Shown here piece after piece: positions 50,005-61,879 of a DNA stretch of 64,000 bases. The number at the start of each line of letters is the position of its first letter. Position 1 is the first letter of the stretch. The notes beneath the pieces were generated by a model, which made no database searches, was not told the DNA's origin, and saw nothing but the letters and a program-made list of their open reading frames with translations. The translations under genes were made by a program, and so were the position numbers. The DNA is from Epiperipatus broadwayi (taxonomy: Eukaryota; Onychophora; Udeonychophora; Euonychophora; Peripatidae): NCBI GenBank assembly GCA_028023455.1, contig JAQFVV010013068.1, positions 186,001 through 250,000 on the forward strand, written 5' to 3'.

Positions 50005-52634
50005 TGTACCAGTCGAAAAACCCACCAAAAGAACTGCAAGTCAGGTCCAAACTCAGCTGAACCAAAACTGAATTCAAACCCAACTCAACAGCTCAGATTA
50101 GTAGAAATCTAAATCGACAGCACAGTGCTATGCACCAAGAAACTAGCTCAATGGTTGGTGAGGACCAGAGACCCCTGAACTGACAATATATATCTAATAA
50201 TAAACTGAATAAAAATAAATTTAAATCGAATCATATGTATATGTTCGGGTCGCCAACACAGACAGCGAGTATCAACATTAAAATAATTATAAAAGAATTA
50301 AGAACTAAGAAACCAAGTGTGTTTAGAAAATATTTAATAATAATAATTTGTTTTGTTTGAATTTTAAATAAAAATTAAATTAATTAATTCTAGTCCTTCA
50401 ACAAAGTTTATAATTATAATATGAGTGGCGGTCCTTATTATATGCCAATGAATATTTCGCAATATTTGAAAGTCTATGTCTATGCCCCCAACAAGAAAAT
50501 AAAAAGCAGATAAAGGTATTCATTAGTAAAAGGAAATTGTTACTCTAATTTTATACGAAAGAATGTGAGATTTATTTTAACATTTGCAAATCCATTCATG
50601 AAGAGCAAGATACGTATTTTAGGGCATAACTTTAATCTTTATTGGAAAACTTATTTAATTAAATATAACTGAGAATTTGTTCGACTTTAATTGAAATCAC
50701 TTCGTCATGAATTACGAGCATCGGAACAGGTTTTACCGGAACAGAGAGGCAACTGTGCTGACGAATTATGAGCTAAAAAATGAAATTGAAAGACGATAGC
50801 TAGTCGATAATCGAAGTCCTATGGCGGCTTGCATCTGACAAGTCTTATGCCCTTTGACTAATATGAACAGGAGAGGAAGTGCTTTCTTCCTCGATAATTT
50901 AAAATAACAGAAATATAATCACCGACCAGCCTAACGGAGCGGAAGATTGCCCTACATCAGCAACGTTGAAGATGATGACTTACTAGTCACCGTTTGAGAA
51001 CTAAAACCCATATAGAATGCTCTATGTGATGACTTGATCAATTTAATTAAAGTCAAATGAGCTTTTAACTAAAATTATTTTAAAGTATTTGTAAATCATA
51101 TTAATTATGCCCCAATCATCGTGCCCTTCCTGAATCTTAAATAACAAAGTTGAATTAGAATATATTTGATCCTTTATCGGCCCTTTTGCAATAAAAACCT
51201 TTTAAGATTATATATGAATAAATACATATTGGTGAGTACAAAAAATAGCTGGGGTATAGATTAAAACGGAGCTAATAATTTGTTATTAGCCAATTATAAA
51301 AATAACACACATTTAATAATTTCTTTCGACTCGATAATTGATAGAACGGTAAATCTAGTTCTAATGGTGAGAATTACTATTAGAATTAATATATTATTAT
51401 TTGCACAAGGCAAAGGAAACAAAGGAGATCATCGAGTCGAAAGATTATTGCCATATAATTAAAAATAAATGACATTAATAAATCACACGATAAATATATA
51501 TATATATAATATAGTAAATGAACTGCCATAGTAATGAAGGAAAGTTAAATTTAAAGACTAGAGATTTAGAGAATTATTAATTTAAAAAGCAAAAATAAAA
51601 GAGTTTTACAAAGATTATTACATTATAAATGAGAAGAGCTCTTAAAGGGAGTGTAAAGTAAAGTTCGAAACTGGCCAGAAAGTTTAAGGTTCATTATGAA
51701 AACATATTACCCATTTCTTCCAGGGCTGGTTCTTAGGTTACACGTCCGAGTTGGTAAAAAAACATAGGCACGCATTTAGTTGATTACTTGAACAGTATTT
51801 TAGTGACTTTTCATAATTTTAGCAGCATGATTGGTCCGGAAAAGATTCAGCAGCTCCATTGAAGATTTTCAGGGGACTTCAGGAACCGATAGCCAGATTC
51901 CTGACGTTTAGCTCCTTACCATGATCGAAACACTATTTAAAATGCATAGAGTTGACTGCACTTCTCTACAACAAACATGGCTCTCTTTTTCCAAACTTTT
52001 CAGAGCTATATATTCTGTCCTCTGATGCCTTCAGGCTAGCACTTCTTTCACTATCAATGTTTTTAGATTTACTGGTTGTTTTTAGATACATTCCTTCGAT
52101 AAGGCTTTCAAACTCATTAACTTGAATTCATTTTCTAATTAGAAAATGAATTCTTAAAATCAGAAAATGATTTTAATTAGGAAATCCTTATCTTTTTTTC
52201 TAATTAATAAAACTTTAACTGTTGTTTTTGGAAAGGGAAAATCTGAAAGCTTATCGAAAGAATGTAGCTTTTAATCAATAAAACTTTAACAAATTATTTA
52301 AAAATAAAATCAAACATTCCCAACGCAATGAAACTTTTAAACAATTATATATATTTAAATATTTACAAATATATACGCACAATCCACACAGTTATAATAT
52401 ATAAATTCATGAATAATTCTATCATGAATTTATTAATAGAATTGATCAATTTAAATCTGAAACTAATTAATTTTAATATGCATTTATGAAATAAGTTATT
52501 CTTTATGGAAATTAGCGTGGATTGAACGTATAAAGCCTCATTGCATCGGAAATTTAAGGTTAGTACTAGGGTTTGAAGTGGGCTTATGGCTAGATGTCAT
52601 GAAGCTAGGATCGAACTCAGATCCGACTGCTTCA
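50005..52634 (-). repeat. 5' LTR (minus orientation)
   Basis: It runs from TGAAGCAG at 52634 down to CTGGTACA at 50005. It differs from the other LTR by scattered substitutions and one 28-30-bp length difference near 52464-52492, present here and absent at about 46971. Near its 5' end it has a GAGTTCGATCC block that resembles a Pol III B box. The 60-codon open frame at 51280-51462 has no known domain. Confidence 0.92.
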
Positions 52635-52638
52635 CAGC

Positions 52639-52830
52639 ATTGCCTATATCAATAATAAAATGTATAAAACTAAGTGAAAGCTGCCTCATAATAGCAGAAA
52701 TATTGATAGCAAATTATAAGTATAGTTTTATCCAGCTAGATAAAAATATAACTTACGAAGAAATCATTAAGGCCTTCTTAAAAAGATCTATTATAGAAGT
52801 GTATAAAAACCTGAGTATATTAATAAGATG
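52639..52830 (+). other. Open stretch flanking the LTR insertion
   Basis: From the LTR edge the plus strand is open for about 65 codons with protein-like composition (ITYEEIIKAFLKR, EVYKNLSIL), ending where the RTE fragment at 52836 begins. With the LTR element removed, it would adjoin the gag-like fragment at 43484-44512. No family was recognised. Confidence 0.3.
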
Positions 52831-52835
52831 CAACC

Positions 52836-52971
52836 ACATCATCACCATCATTGTCAACCATTATCAATCCACTGTAGGATCTTCTCTGATCTCTAGATTC
52901 TCTTCTCCACATCACCCCTGCAAACTTTTTTATTTCATCCATCAATCTCAAGTGTAGTCTCTTTCTGGGTA
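52836..52971 (-). mobile_element. RTE LINE, 3' end only
   Basis: CATCATCACCATCATTGTCAA followed by CAATCCACTGTAGGAT, CTCTTCTCCACATCACCCCTG and CTTTCTGGGT matches the 3' end of the RTE at 29572. It is about 135 bp, 5'-truncated and in the same orientation. Confidence 0.8.
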
Positions 52972-53700
52972 CATAAAAGTAAAAAACCACAGATAAGATC
53001 AGTTAGTTGTGAAAATATTAATAACCAGGACACAAAATGAACTTGACAAGAACTATCAAAATCAAATGAACAGGAATTTCGTGATTGCAAATTTTTGTAG
53101 ATTATGGATTTTTTGTTTATATACTAATTTTTGTATATTTACTAACCAAGTAAAATAATTTTTATCGATTTATTTTTGGTGGACTGTATTGATATAAAGT
53201 GATATTTATATATGCTTCATATCTGTAATTTAAAAATTAGAAGTTTATTTTAAAAATAAAGATTTTCGACAATTGTAACAAATGAAAATTATATATATAA
53301 TTTATATGCATTGATAAATGTTCTGTATTATTAGTTTATTTTAAAAACATGTTCAAATAAAACATTTATTTTATTATTAATTATAAAGTGGAAATGGGAT
53401 TATCTTAAAAAATGTAATTAAAATTCTTATAAACAGATCGATTAATTAAGAAGATAAGTATTTGTTATAATTTAGTTTGATAATCCTTTTTAAAGATAAA
53501 AATTTGTGAATATCATGATTGGACAAATATGCCACAATCAAAACAAAGTAGAAGAGTTATCTACTACCAATATTTAATGGATTGAAATGACAGCCAATGT
53601 ATCCGATTTTACTGAGAAGCTAACTCCAGGAACTATAAATAGGGGTTATAAATCATTATGATATATATATGTTAATTCTAATATTTTCACGGATAAAAGA
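52972..53700. other. AT-rich non-coding DNA
   Basis: Nothing recognisable. Confidence 0.5.
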
Positions 53701-53701
53701 T

Positions 53702-54130
53702 GTCATTTATTATTATTTGTAGGATATTCCGTGTAGTGAAAAAGCTAAATGCTGACGTTTCAGTACAATATCAAGTACCTTCCTCAGAGCATCCTCTTTC
53801 TAAAATCATAAGAATGCATGTGAGATTTAAAATCATTTTCTTTCTCCTCATAATTAAATTCTATTGGTTGAGAAGTTTTAAAATTTATTTTCTCTTCCAA
53901 TAGCTTCTTCCAAATGTTGCTAATCTTCTTTAATTCACACCTTTCATTTATGCTCTTGGGCCTTTTAAAAATCTCTATAGCTTTTCTTAGCAATCTTTGG
54001 TCATATTGTTCAATTTTTGCTAAAATATTTTTTTCAAAATATTTAAACAGCAATGGTAGAGATAATCCACGCTTGTCATGACAATAATTCAATGTAGATT
54101 GAGTAGTGGAAATTTTCACCTTTCTCTCTG
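53702..54130 (-). pseudogene. Penelope-like element fragment, GIY-YIG C-terminal tail
   Basis: The minus-strand frame 54119-53784 ends with a segment of the type RLLRKAIEIFKRPKSINER followed by a Trp-containing IWKKLLE. This resembles the end of the GIY-YIG endonuclease of Penelope-like retroelements (REAIEI...NR...W..L). Upstream parts of the endonuclease and the RT are missing. Behind the stop lies a conserved 80-nt stretch (TGAGGAAGGTACTTGATATTG on the sense strand) that also occurs in the copy at 57218-57388. Members of this group are ancient retroelements that prime at nicked ends. The call rests on motif spacing and is moderate. Confidence 0.45.
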
Positions 54131-57100
54131 TTCAAACATGTTCTTTGCCGCAATCATTGTTCTGGATCCTGTTACCCATGAACTTTAATATGCTCAAAGA
54201 CTGAATAATTAAATGCTACCTGCCTGACTGACCAAATCTAGATCTAGTTCACCAATCCCAATGGACACTGAATCATCAAGGATTGCCACTAATTATATAA
54301 AGGTAAAAGAACTCTAGTCACTGCCGAATGTCTAAACTCTTAAATTCAGCCTGCCGTAATTATTGCTAATAACTCTCTATATAATTTAAAATATTCTATT
54401 AGCTGGTCCTTCGACCGAAATTAAATATTTTGTTAAAATGATTTGTAATTAACTTACCACTAGCTTGCATATAATTCTATATAACTTTCTTTAATTTCTT
54501 TTTATCATTGAGCCTCTATTAAATAAATGTAATATTTCTTTCATCTTCATGCGGCAATAATATTTTATAATTTTCATTATTGTGTTTTATATATATTTAA
54601 ATATGCCAATAAGTCCTCAAATTCGCCAGTGTCATTTTCTTTTTCTTTTATTTTTCTCCCTCTCTACTTAAAGAGGTAAGTAGATTAAGTGTAATTAAAA
54701 CAAGTCTTATTTTTATCTTAGCAAATGCTCGAGAATTTGGGGAAAACAAATTAATTATCTTATAATGTCATTGTAAAAAAATAGAGTAGAAAATCAGTTT
54801 TTTCTAAGAAATGTTTTTTTATTTAACTAATAAGCGCTAACCTTAAAACTTTATGAAATCAAATCCATTTATGAAATTAATAAACACCACCCCACTCGTA
54901 TATGTTTAAATTATGTTTTAGTATAATAATAAAGCACTTAAAATGGAATCCTCATATTTACTTAACATGGTGAGAAGTTTATAGATAAATTAAGGTAAGG
55001 GAAAAGGGAAATCTCTATTCTAATGATGATGTATTTTAGTAATAAGTTTAAATAATCCATTACTGTTTAGTATTTAAATCATACTATTACGTTGGACATT
55101 CCCAATATTACATTTAAATTTTAATAGTAACTTTTTTTTATCTAATACAGAATTAAAAACACTGTCAAAATGCACAAATAACGAATTATTAATTTATTAA
55201 TATGTTAGAGTGATTTAAATATTAAAATAAGCTTTAAAAAATAAATAAATTACAGAATCGAAGCAAAGATTCTAATCTTTAAATAAAATATATAATAAAA
55301 ACCTTTTTAATAATTGCGAAGATTTTTTTTAATTATAAAAAAATTACAAACAGATCTTTAAGGCAAAATCACAATTAAAGAAATGATTACGAAATAGATA
55401 AGAGTTCCCGCCCAGAGATAGAGACACAGACCTCAGTGGAAAACCCAAAATCTTACCTTGGACACAAAGAATAAACCAATAGAATATAAATAATGAAATA
55501 TGTTTGATGAATCTGTGCATTCCAGAGATAAGGTAACTGGGGAGTATAAAAGGAAAAACCAAAACGATAATTAGTTAGTTGGAGAATCAGAAAATTAAAG
55601 TTTTGAATTCATCTGTAAAAATAATTTTAAAAGTTATCGCCGTCACAAAAAAAAAATGTAATTAGCTTCATTGTGCTTCCTTCGGTGCGGCCGGCCGAAG
55701 GCAGCTTTCTTCTCCACCGATCCCAGGATCAAACCACTGGTACCGTCTTCAGAAAACATTGTAAATGTATTTTCATAAATCGTCATCACCGACAAGAAAT
55801 GGATCTTGTATAAATTTGGATCTTCCTCGCGAAGGAACAAGCACAAACAAAGGAAGGTATGGATTTATAAATGAAATATAAACTGTTAATTTTAAAATCT
55901 TCGAACTTTATCTGTCTTTAAATGAATAATAGACTTTCTCTCTCAAGCAAACCTGAACTTTATTTCTATAAACTCTTATTTAAGTCTTAAACATAATCTC
56001 TTAAAAAAAATGTATTGTATTTTTTTAATATTTTTATTCATGCTTAATTAATATGTGTTTGTAATAGGATAGGGGTTTGCGATTGCAAACTTAAATTTAA
56101 AAATAGAAAACCTTGTTATTTGTGCATTATTAAATTTTAAAAATAGGTTAAAATAGTATTTCTGGAAAGAAAATAAGTTAAATATAATGCTCATTTTAAA
56201 ATGATTTTAAAATATAAACTAAATATTTTTTTGTTTTGAATTACATTAATAAAATGATTTAAATGTTAGTTCAGTATAGATGGCTGCTAGACTAGTTTAA
56301 ATATGTTACTTTTAAAGAGGGTTTTGATTTCGGACTATTTGTTTCGTAGTTGGGTCAATGCTGGTGGAAAGATATATGGATGTTTATATCAATGTAATGT
56401 GAAGTATGTTAGCACCTAGAGTGACGAGTCCAACTGAATGCATGACCCCAAAGAGGTAGTCATATCGTTGAAAATGGACGCAGACGTATTTCCTGCGCCA
56501 TTGACCCAATCCAGCTCTATGGATTGAGAAGATAAGTCGGCAAGATAAGACCGCTCTCTCATCCATACACAGCGTTTTTCTCTTATTATTACATACATTA
56601 TTCCTTCATCAGATAGAAGCACATTCCTATACTGGTTGAAGCTCATATTTTCTCCAATAATATCATATTGTTCAGAAGCACATTCCTGTCGCATGATTCT
56701 ATGCTAACATGTTCATATTGCATTGGTTGCTGATATATAGCTAGAAGCAAGCATTGGTGTGGCTGCAGACTTTTAGCCCGGAATCAATTGTTTGAAAGTC
56801 TTTTAGGTGCGTGGTCTGGGTAGCTCATCTATACTCAACACTTCTAAGATTAAGAATAAAAGTTAAAACAAATAAAATAATAACTAATGAAACAGAATAA
56901 AAGAACTTTCTTTTGTTATAAAAATTATTTTTTAAGTTTGTGCATTATTAATTATATACGTAAATAAAATCCTTTTTTTTTGTGTTATTAATACTGACAG
57001 TGATTGTCTTTATTATTATAATTTATTATTAAAAATATATTTTACTAAATATATAAGTTTCTGTGTCTACTTGAGCTAGTGACTAGGGCTGACGGCCGTG

Positions 57101-57217
57101 ATCTTAACAGCACGTATCTGTCGACTTTATAAATTTTCTAGGTTCAAAGTAGCCTAGTGGCGCTCTGTCGGCAGATGCGGTAAGACTGATTATTTTCATC
57201 ATCATCCCCGACCGTTA
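54130..57217. other. Non-coding DNA with two G+C-richer patches
   Basis: No gene is certain. At 55640-55860 a 67-codon minus frame and a CCTTCGG...CCGAAGG hairpin (around 55678-55700) stand out. A TATAAAAGG block lies near 55545. At 56416-56694 a 92-codon minus-strand frame of fairly normal composition (start MRQECASEQ) has no recognisable domain; it could be a gene or element fragment. The remainder is AT-rich. Confidence 0.35.
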
Positions 57218-57388
57218 TACAACCAATAGAATTTAAATATGAGAAAGAAAACGATTTTAAATCTCCCACGCATTCATATGATTTGAAAAAGAGGATGCTC
57301 TGAGGAAGGTACTTGATATTGTACTGAAACATCAGCATTTAACTTTTTCACTACATGGAATATCCCGCACATAATAATAATAATATAT
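57218..57388 (+). repeat. Penelope-like fragment, inverted second copy
   Basis: It matches 53702-53870 in the opposite orientation, from CCAATAGAATTTAAATATGAG through CTCTGAGGAAGGTACTTGATA to GGAATATCCCGCACATAATA. Only the last coding residues and the downstream tail are present. The pair is separated by 3.3 kb. Confidence 0.6.
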
Positions 57389-57808
57389 GACACACACATA
57401 TATATATATACTTTGACTTTTGATTAGTTCTTGATTGTGCTTGGTTTTGAAAAATATAATGGAAGAGCAGAGAAGCTGCAATCTGCTTTATTCTTGCCAG
57501 ACAACAGAGTGCAGGCCAAAGATCCATAGAGAAGTATGAAAAAAAGCCACTAGCTAATGTAGAAACAGCATTGTGTCCATTATATGCCAAAACGTCAAGT
57601 GTCTATTGCTTATTGTTTTGGAAAGAAATCAACCATCAATCAAGAATTGAATTACTGACCAATCCTGCCTGTAAAATTTAGAACAGTACAATTAAAGCCT
57701 ATCAACACTAGAGCTATGGTTGAGTAAATGAAATCCGCTAAATGTGTACCAATACCTGAAATCTCAGCTCAAATCCTTAGTGGTGAAAGGGAATGGATAT
57801 GAACTTTA

Positions 57809-58712
57809 GGTAATACAGCAATGATTGATCCACATCATAAGATGGCGCTGTTGCTAGTGAAAAACGAATAGATATAACGTTATCGGGCTGATTTGATTAT
57901 TATTATTTTGTAATGTTAACGTGTTTTTTGTTTTTTTTTTGGTTTGGATTTTTTTTTGGACCGTATTTTCTTTTTTTTTAAAATAAATAAATTGATTTTT
58001 AAATATTTTTTTTAATACGTTTTGTAAAAACCTTTTTTTCTTTATTTTTTTTTGTAAAATTTGTTGTTTAACAAAATTGGATTACGTTTTTTTTTTTTAA
58101 AGTAACTTTTTTTTTTTGCTTTCTTTTTTAAAGTAACTTTTTTTATTTTTTTTTGGCTTTTTACTTTCATTAAACTACCACAAAGGCAGTTCTTCTGGGT
58201 GAGGATAATATTTCTCTGTTGAAGAAAGGCCACCGCATCTGCTTCTGTAGTCTGCCATTGAAATGTTTTGATCCCGAAAAAGTGTCGGAAAGTGCGTGAC
58301 TTGATCGTGAATTTTGACGAATTGTGACTAACACTCCTCATTAACTGAATTCTGACCCCTGACAACGAAATCATTACAATTTTTACGAACGAAAATAAAA
58401 AAAATATATCGAAGCCAAAAAAAAAACAAAAACCGTTATAATATAGTTTTCAACATTCAAAATACAGAAACCTTCACATCATATGCGGTACAATAGTTAA
58501 GAGTAATGTCTATAGAGAGTCTTGCATACTCGTCGCTAATAATGTTCAACATACTAGAGATATTGGGGTAATGGGTGCACTTCAACATCTTAGCGGTTGA
58601 ACAGTTTACTAGGCCGTAAGATCTATGAGCGGCCTTGTAAACAGCATATTTATGTGCTTTAGCGTAGAAACAGCGCCATCTTATGGTGTGAATCAATCGA
58701 TGCTGTATTATC
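57809..58712 (-). mobile_element. Merlin-like DNA transposon, 904 bp, non-autonomous
   Basis: Inverted repeats of about 48 bp (outer ends GGTAATACAGCA and GATAATACAGCA, 42 of 48 matching, including AAGATGGCGCTGTT) are flanked by an 8-bp duplication GAACTTTA at 57801-57808 and 58713-58720. The related repeat at 41893-41905 has this site once, which proves insertion. An 8-bp duplication, ends starting with G, and the transposase-like segment inside favour Merlin (IS1016-type). hAT and P elements also make 8-bp duplications, but the protein remnant speaks against them. The interior at 57920-58150 is T-rich and looks like deleted and decayed coding sequence. Confidence 0.7.
58160..58374 (-). pseudogene. 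N-terminal remnant of a Merlin/ISXO2-type transposase
   Basis: The minus frame from ATG 58374 encodes about 70 sensible residues, including TTEADAVAFLQQRNIIL followed by a Cys-x-Cys-Gly-x-x-Met block (CLCGSLMKV). N-terminal regions of Merlin/ISXO2-like transposases have the same order: an acidic helix, FL..., then a zinc-binding C..CG..M segment. Beyond 58160 the frame turns into poly-Lys from T-runs and is meaningless. The catalytic domain is gone. Confidence 0.5.
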
Positions 58713-59760
58713 GAACTTTAAAATATATTATTTTAGTATTAACATTAAGTAGTTATCTCCAGTATCTTGAAAGTATTTTTATAAATTACTATTATTGATT
58801 TTGTAAATCTGTTTATAAACTAGTATGACAGAAGATTGCTTTACTTAATTATGCCACAATTCAGAAGACATAAAATTAAAAAAGCAATTAACTTATTATC
58901 AAAATCTCTGCCCATATTTTTAAATATCTATTTGCAAATATAAAACAGACTGCATACAGAATAAATTAAGATAGTTTTTTATTATGTTTTAATAGTTTAC
59001 AGTTTTAAGTAAACTACTCTCCAGATTTGGGGAAGGATAATTTGGGTATAATGATATAAGTGAACTGCTGTAGCTAACTTTATTTTAGACTGTTTTGTTT
59101 ATATATGAGATTCATTTGTATGTGTTTTATTTATTCTTAAATGATTGTTATATCATTGTGATTGCCAGTCATTATCTTACTCACAGCAGTGGTATACAGT
59201 AGATAGACATTCCCACCATATATCATCTGCTTTGTTTTTTATACATGTACTGGATGATACTGTTTGTGACTTCTGATCATTTTTAAACCTACTAACTTTA
59301 AAATATTAAGGAATAGACAAAAAATTCATAAATTATATAACACAGATGTTGTTTTCCTGTCTTACATTTGCATATATAGCATTTAGTTAATTTCCTGAAT
59401 TACAGTCTTAGAGTATTTATAGTAGTCCAGTTCTTTAAGTAGTTAATGAATTCAATGTGTCCTCAAATAGTAGGTTTATTAAATCTTAAAACTATAATAA
59501 TAATCATTAGTTGCAATGGTTGCTCTATGTAACAAGCTTATCTGTTAAAAAACAAGAACGTATTATACCATATATTATCTGTGCATAAACTAAATTACTG
59601 AATGCATAACATTAATAGCTAATCTGTTTATAAATTGACAGGTCAGTCACTTTGTGCTATCATATGGTGTATTATAAAAATGTATATACATGAATAAATT
59701 GTAATGTCTCATTTAGCATTTTTCATTATTTTGCAATCAATAAGTTAATTAGAATATGTT

Positions 59761-59948
59761 CTTATCAAAAACAGGTTTATTCAACTATGTATACAACAAA
59801 AGAAAAAAAAAATAGCAAAAACTCACTCCTAATCTTCAAGTCAGTTTTGCCTGATCAAAAATTAATTTTTCTACAAAAATTAAAAGAAATCAAAGAAAGA
59901 GATTTGAAGTTAGCTCCTCACTTTGTGGTGAATTCCACATGGAATCTT
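59761..59948 (-). mobile_element. 188-bp retro-insertion with a 17-bp duplication
   Basis: The segment is bounded by GTTAATTAGAATATGTT at 59744-59760 and 59949-59965. Copy 1 of the surrounding repeat has the site once near 42950, so the event is an insertion. Read on the minus strand it ends with GTTGAATAAACCTG about 14 nt after AATAAA, like the 3' end of an mRNA, but has no poly(A). It could be a truncated processed pseudogene or a SINE. The parent transcript was not recognised. Confidence 0.65.
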
Positions 59949-60114
59949 GTTAATTAGAATATGTTGGAGTCTCATGTAGGTAGCTGATTTTATTAGGCTA
60001 TAAAAGAAAAAAAATTTTTTTCTGTGATATCAGAATGTGGAGATCCCATGCAAATTATCCTTAGGTGATTTGCATAGGGTTGTACATTTTGTCAGTTATA
60101 ATATATATATTACA

Positions 60115-61875
60115 AGAACATATTCCAGTGCATATTGCTAGTTGAAAATTTAAATACCAAATGTTCAAATCACTCCCAAATATCATGTTTTTTTTAAGAC
60201 TGTCACTGTAAATAAATATAAAATCTAAATTTTGAAGTTCAGACTATATTTATTCACAGACAGCATTGTGAAAAAATATAATGTTTGGTAGGGTAATGTG
60301 AACATTTTATATATATAATACAATAATTAATTCATTTAGAAATGGATTGCTTAACAAGAAGGAAATTGTAATATCTTCTAATACTAAAAAATAATAGAGA
60401 AAAAATATTTTACAATAAATGCTTTTATTTGTCATGTACTAAAAATCAAAAGAATTATTGTTCCCTCAAACACATTTGAGTGAGAGGGGTTCAGAAACTA
60501 ATTAACACTATTTCTATGTGGACCCCCCCCCCCTTTTATTTCAAGTTCAATCTAAAAACCTCAATTGTAGTTGGCTTTAGAGCATGATAAATAACAGCAT
60601 AAAATAATTTTTATCTCTATTATTCCTTTTTTAAAGATGATTTCTATGATAACAATGAATAAGTATTATAAACAAAAGTAATCTTACAATTTAATCTATT
60701 TTTCTTTGCTTTTAATTTCATAAGTGTAGCTTCATATGCTCTTAAAATTCTTCCTATATTCTAATATTTTTCAAAACTTACATAATCCAAAGACAGCATT
60801 AAAAATATATATATATTTACCTCTGTAAATCACTTGGAGAGTCCTGCTGTTTGTAAGATTTAGCAGGCATTTCAAAAATATTATGATAAAGGTTAAAGTA
60901 TTTATAAAAGATTCTATATCAATAATAAGCTAATAATAATAAATGTTTATAATATAGCATTCTAGCAAGAGCTTTGAGATAGTCGGACTTCATTTATTAT
61001 TTATATCAATTTCGATTCTTGCAAATGTCAATACCTAACAATAATATCAACATCAAGATTATTAATTAGTGATAGAATTAAAATATTTAATAAGTATTGG
61101 ATACAAAATATTTTACTGTTTTATGCTAAATAATCAAAATGTGTAGACGGGGACACACATTCTCACCACAGCTGTTTGCAGGCCAAGGACCATATTTTGG
61201 ACAGTCTTTACTCTTCATATAAGATTCATAATTTTTTTTTATATAATTATGATTTATTTTTCTTTCTTTTTATTTGCTTAATTGAATTTTCCCTTTTCTT
61301 CATCTTGATTAGTTTAATGAAGTTTCTGATTTACATTCTCCTATTTCTTTTCTTCATCAATAACTATTTAGTTTTACTTTAAAAAAAAAAAAAAAAATCT
61401 CATCTATTGCTTTTGTTGGTGTCTTTTTATAATTGAGCATTACTACACTGTTACCAATAACATAGACGATACCTGTTCCAACTTTTCTTTATGTAATTAT
61501 GAATTCTTTTGGGATTTGAAGACGTTCTTTAATGCTTTTCATTTCCAATAGTAGCTATATTTTTGTTTACGCATTTACTTCTTTTATGCATACCTTAAAT
61601 TAATATATATATATAAAATTTCATATGTGAGTGTGTAAAAAATATCTTTCTACATTCACAAATAGATGTTTTCATTGACTATTTGCAGAATGATTACTAT
61701 TTTTATAGAATATAATTGTGAAATCAAGGTCAAATCTTATTTAAGATCTTTCTTTAAAAGTCAAATATCTTTTAACTAAAGTTAAAATTACAAAAAAAAA
61801 CAAAACAAACAAAAACAAGCAATAAAACATAAATTTATTAAAATTGGCATTACACTATTATTTTTAAATTCCCCC
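60115..61875. other. AT-rich non-coding DNA
   Basis: Nothing recognisable beyond a C-run at about 60522-60534 and A/T homopolymers near 61380 and 61790. Confidence 0.5.
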
Positions 61876-61879
61876 TCTC

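Larger units (their letters stand above)
44509..52638 (-). mobile_element. Complete LTR retrotransposon with 2.6-kb LTRs and gag only
   Basis: Two direct repeats of 2600 and 2630 bp bound a 2892-bp interior. On the minus strand each LTR starts TGAAGCAG and ends CTGGTACA, giving the TG...CA ends of LTR elements. A 4-bp duplication CAGC flanks it (44509-44512 and 52635-52638). A primer binding site, a polypurine tract and a gag frame sit in the right places on the minus strand. No protease, RT, RNase H, integrase or envelope is present. This matches the class known from other genomes as gag-only terminal-repeat elements (TR-GAG). It would need Pol from another element. The LTRs are much longer than usual for Ty3 elements and make up about 64% of the whole. 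Confidence 0.92.
57430..60110. repeat. Long dispersed repeat, copy 2, carrying two insertions
   Basis: This copy aligns with 41530-43170 in the same orientation. It is interrupted at 57801-58720 by a Merlin-like transposon and at 59744-59965 by a short retro-insertion; outside these the two copies run in parallel. There is no open frame of its own. Confidence 0.75.

Noticed and set aside
56416-56694. 92-codon minus frame as a host gene
   Set aside because: There is no recognised domain, no splice evidence and no second exon; noted only within the surrounding region.
58042-58160. Lys-rich protein end inside the Merlin-like element
   Set aside because: It is produced by T-runs on the plus strand; only the upstream part of the frame looks like protein.
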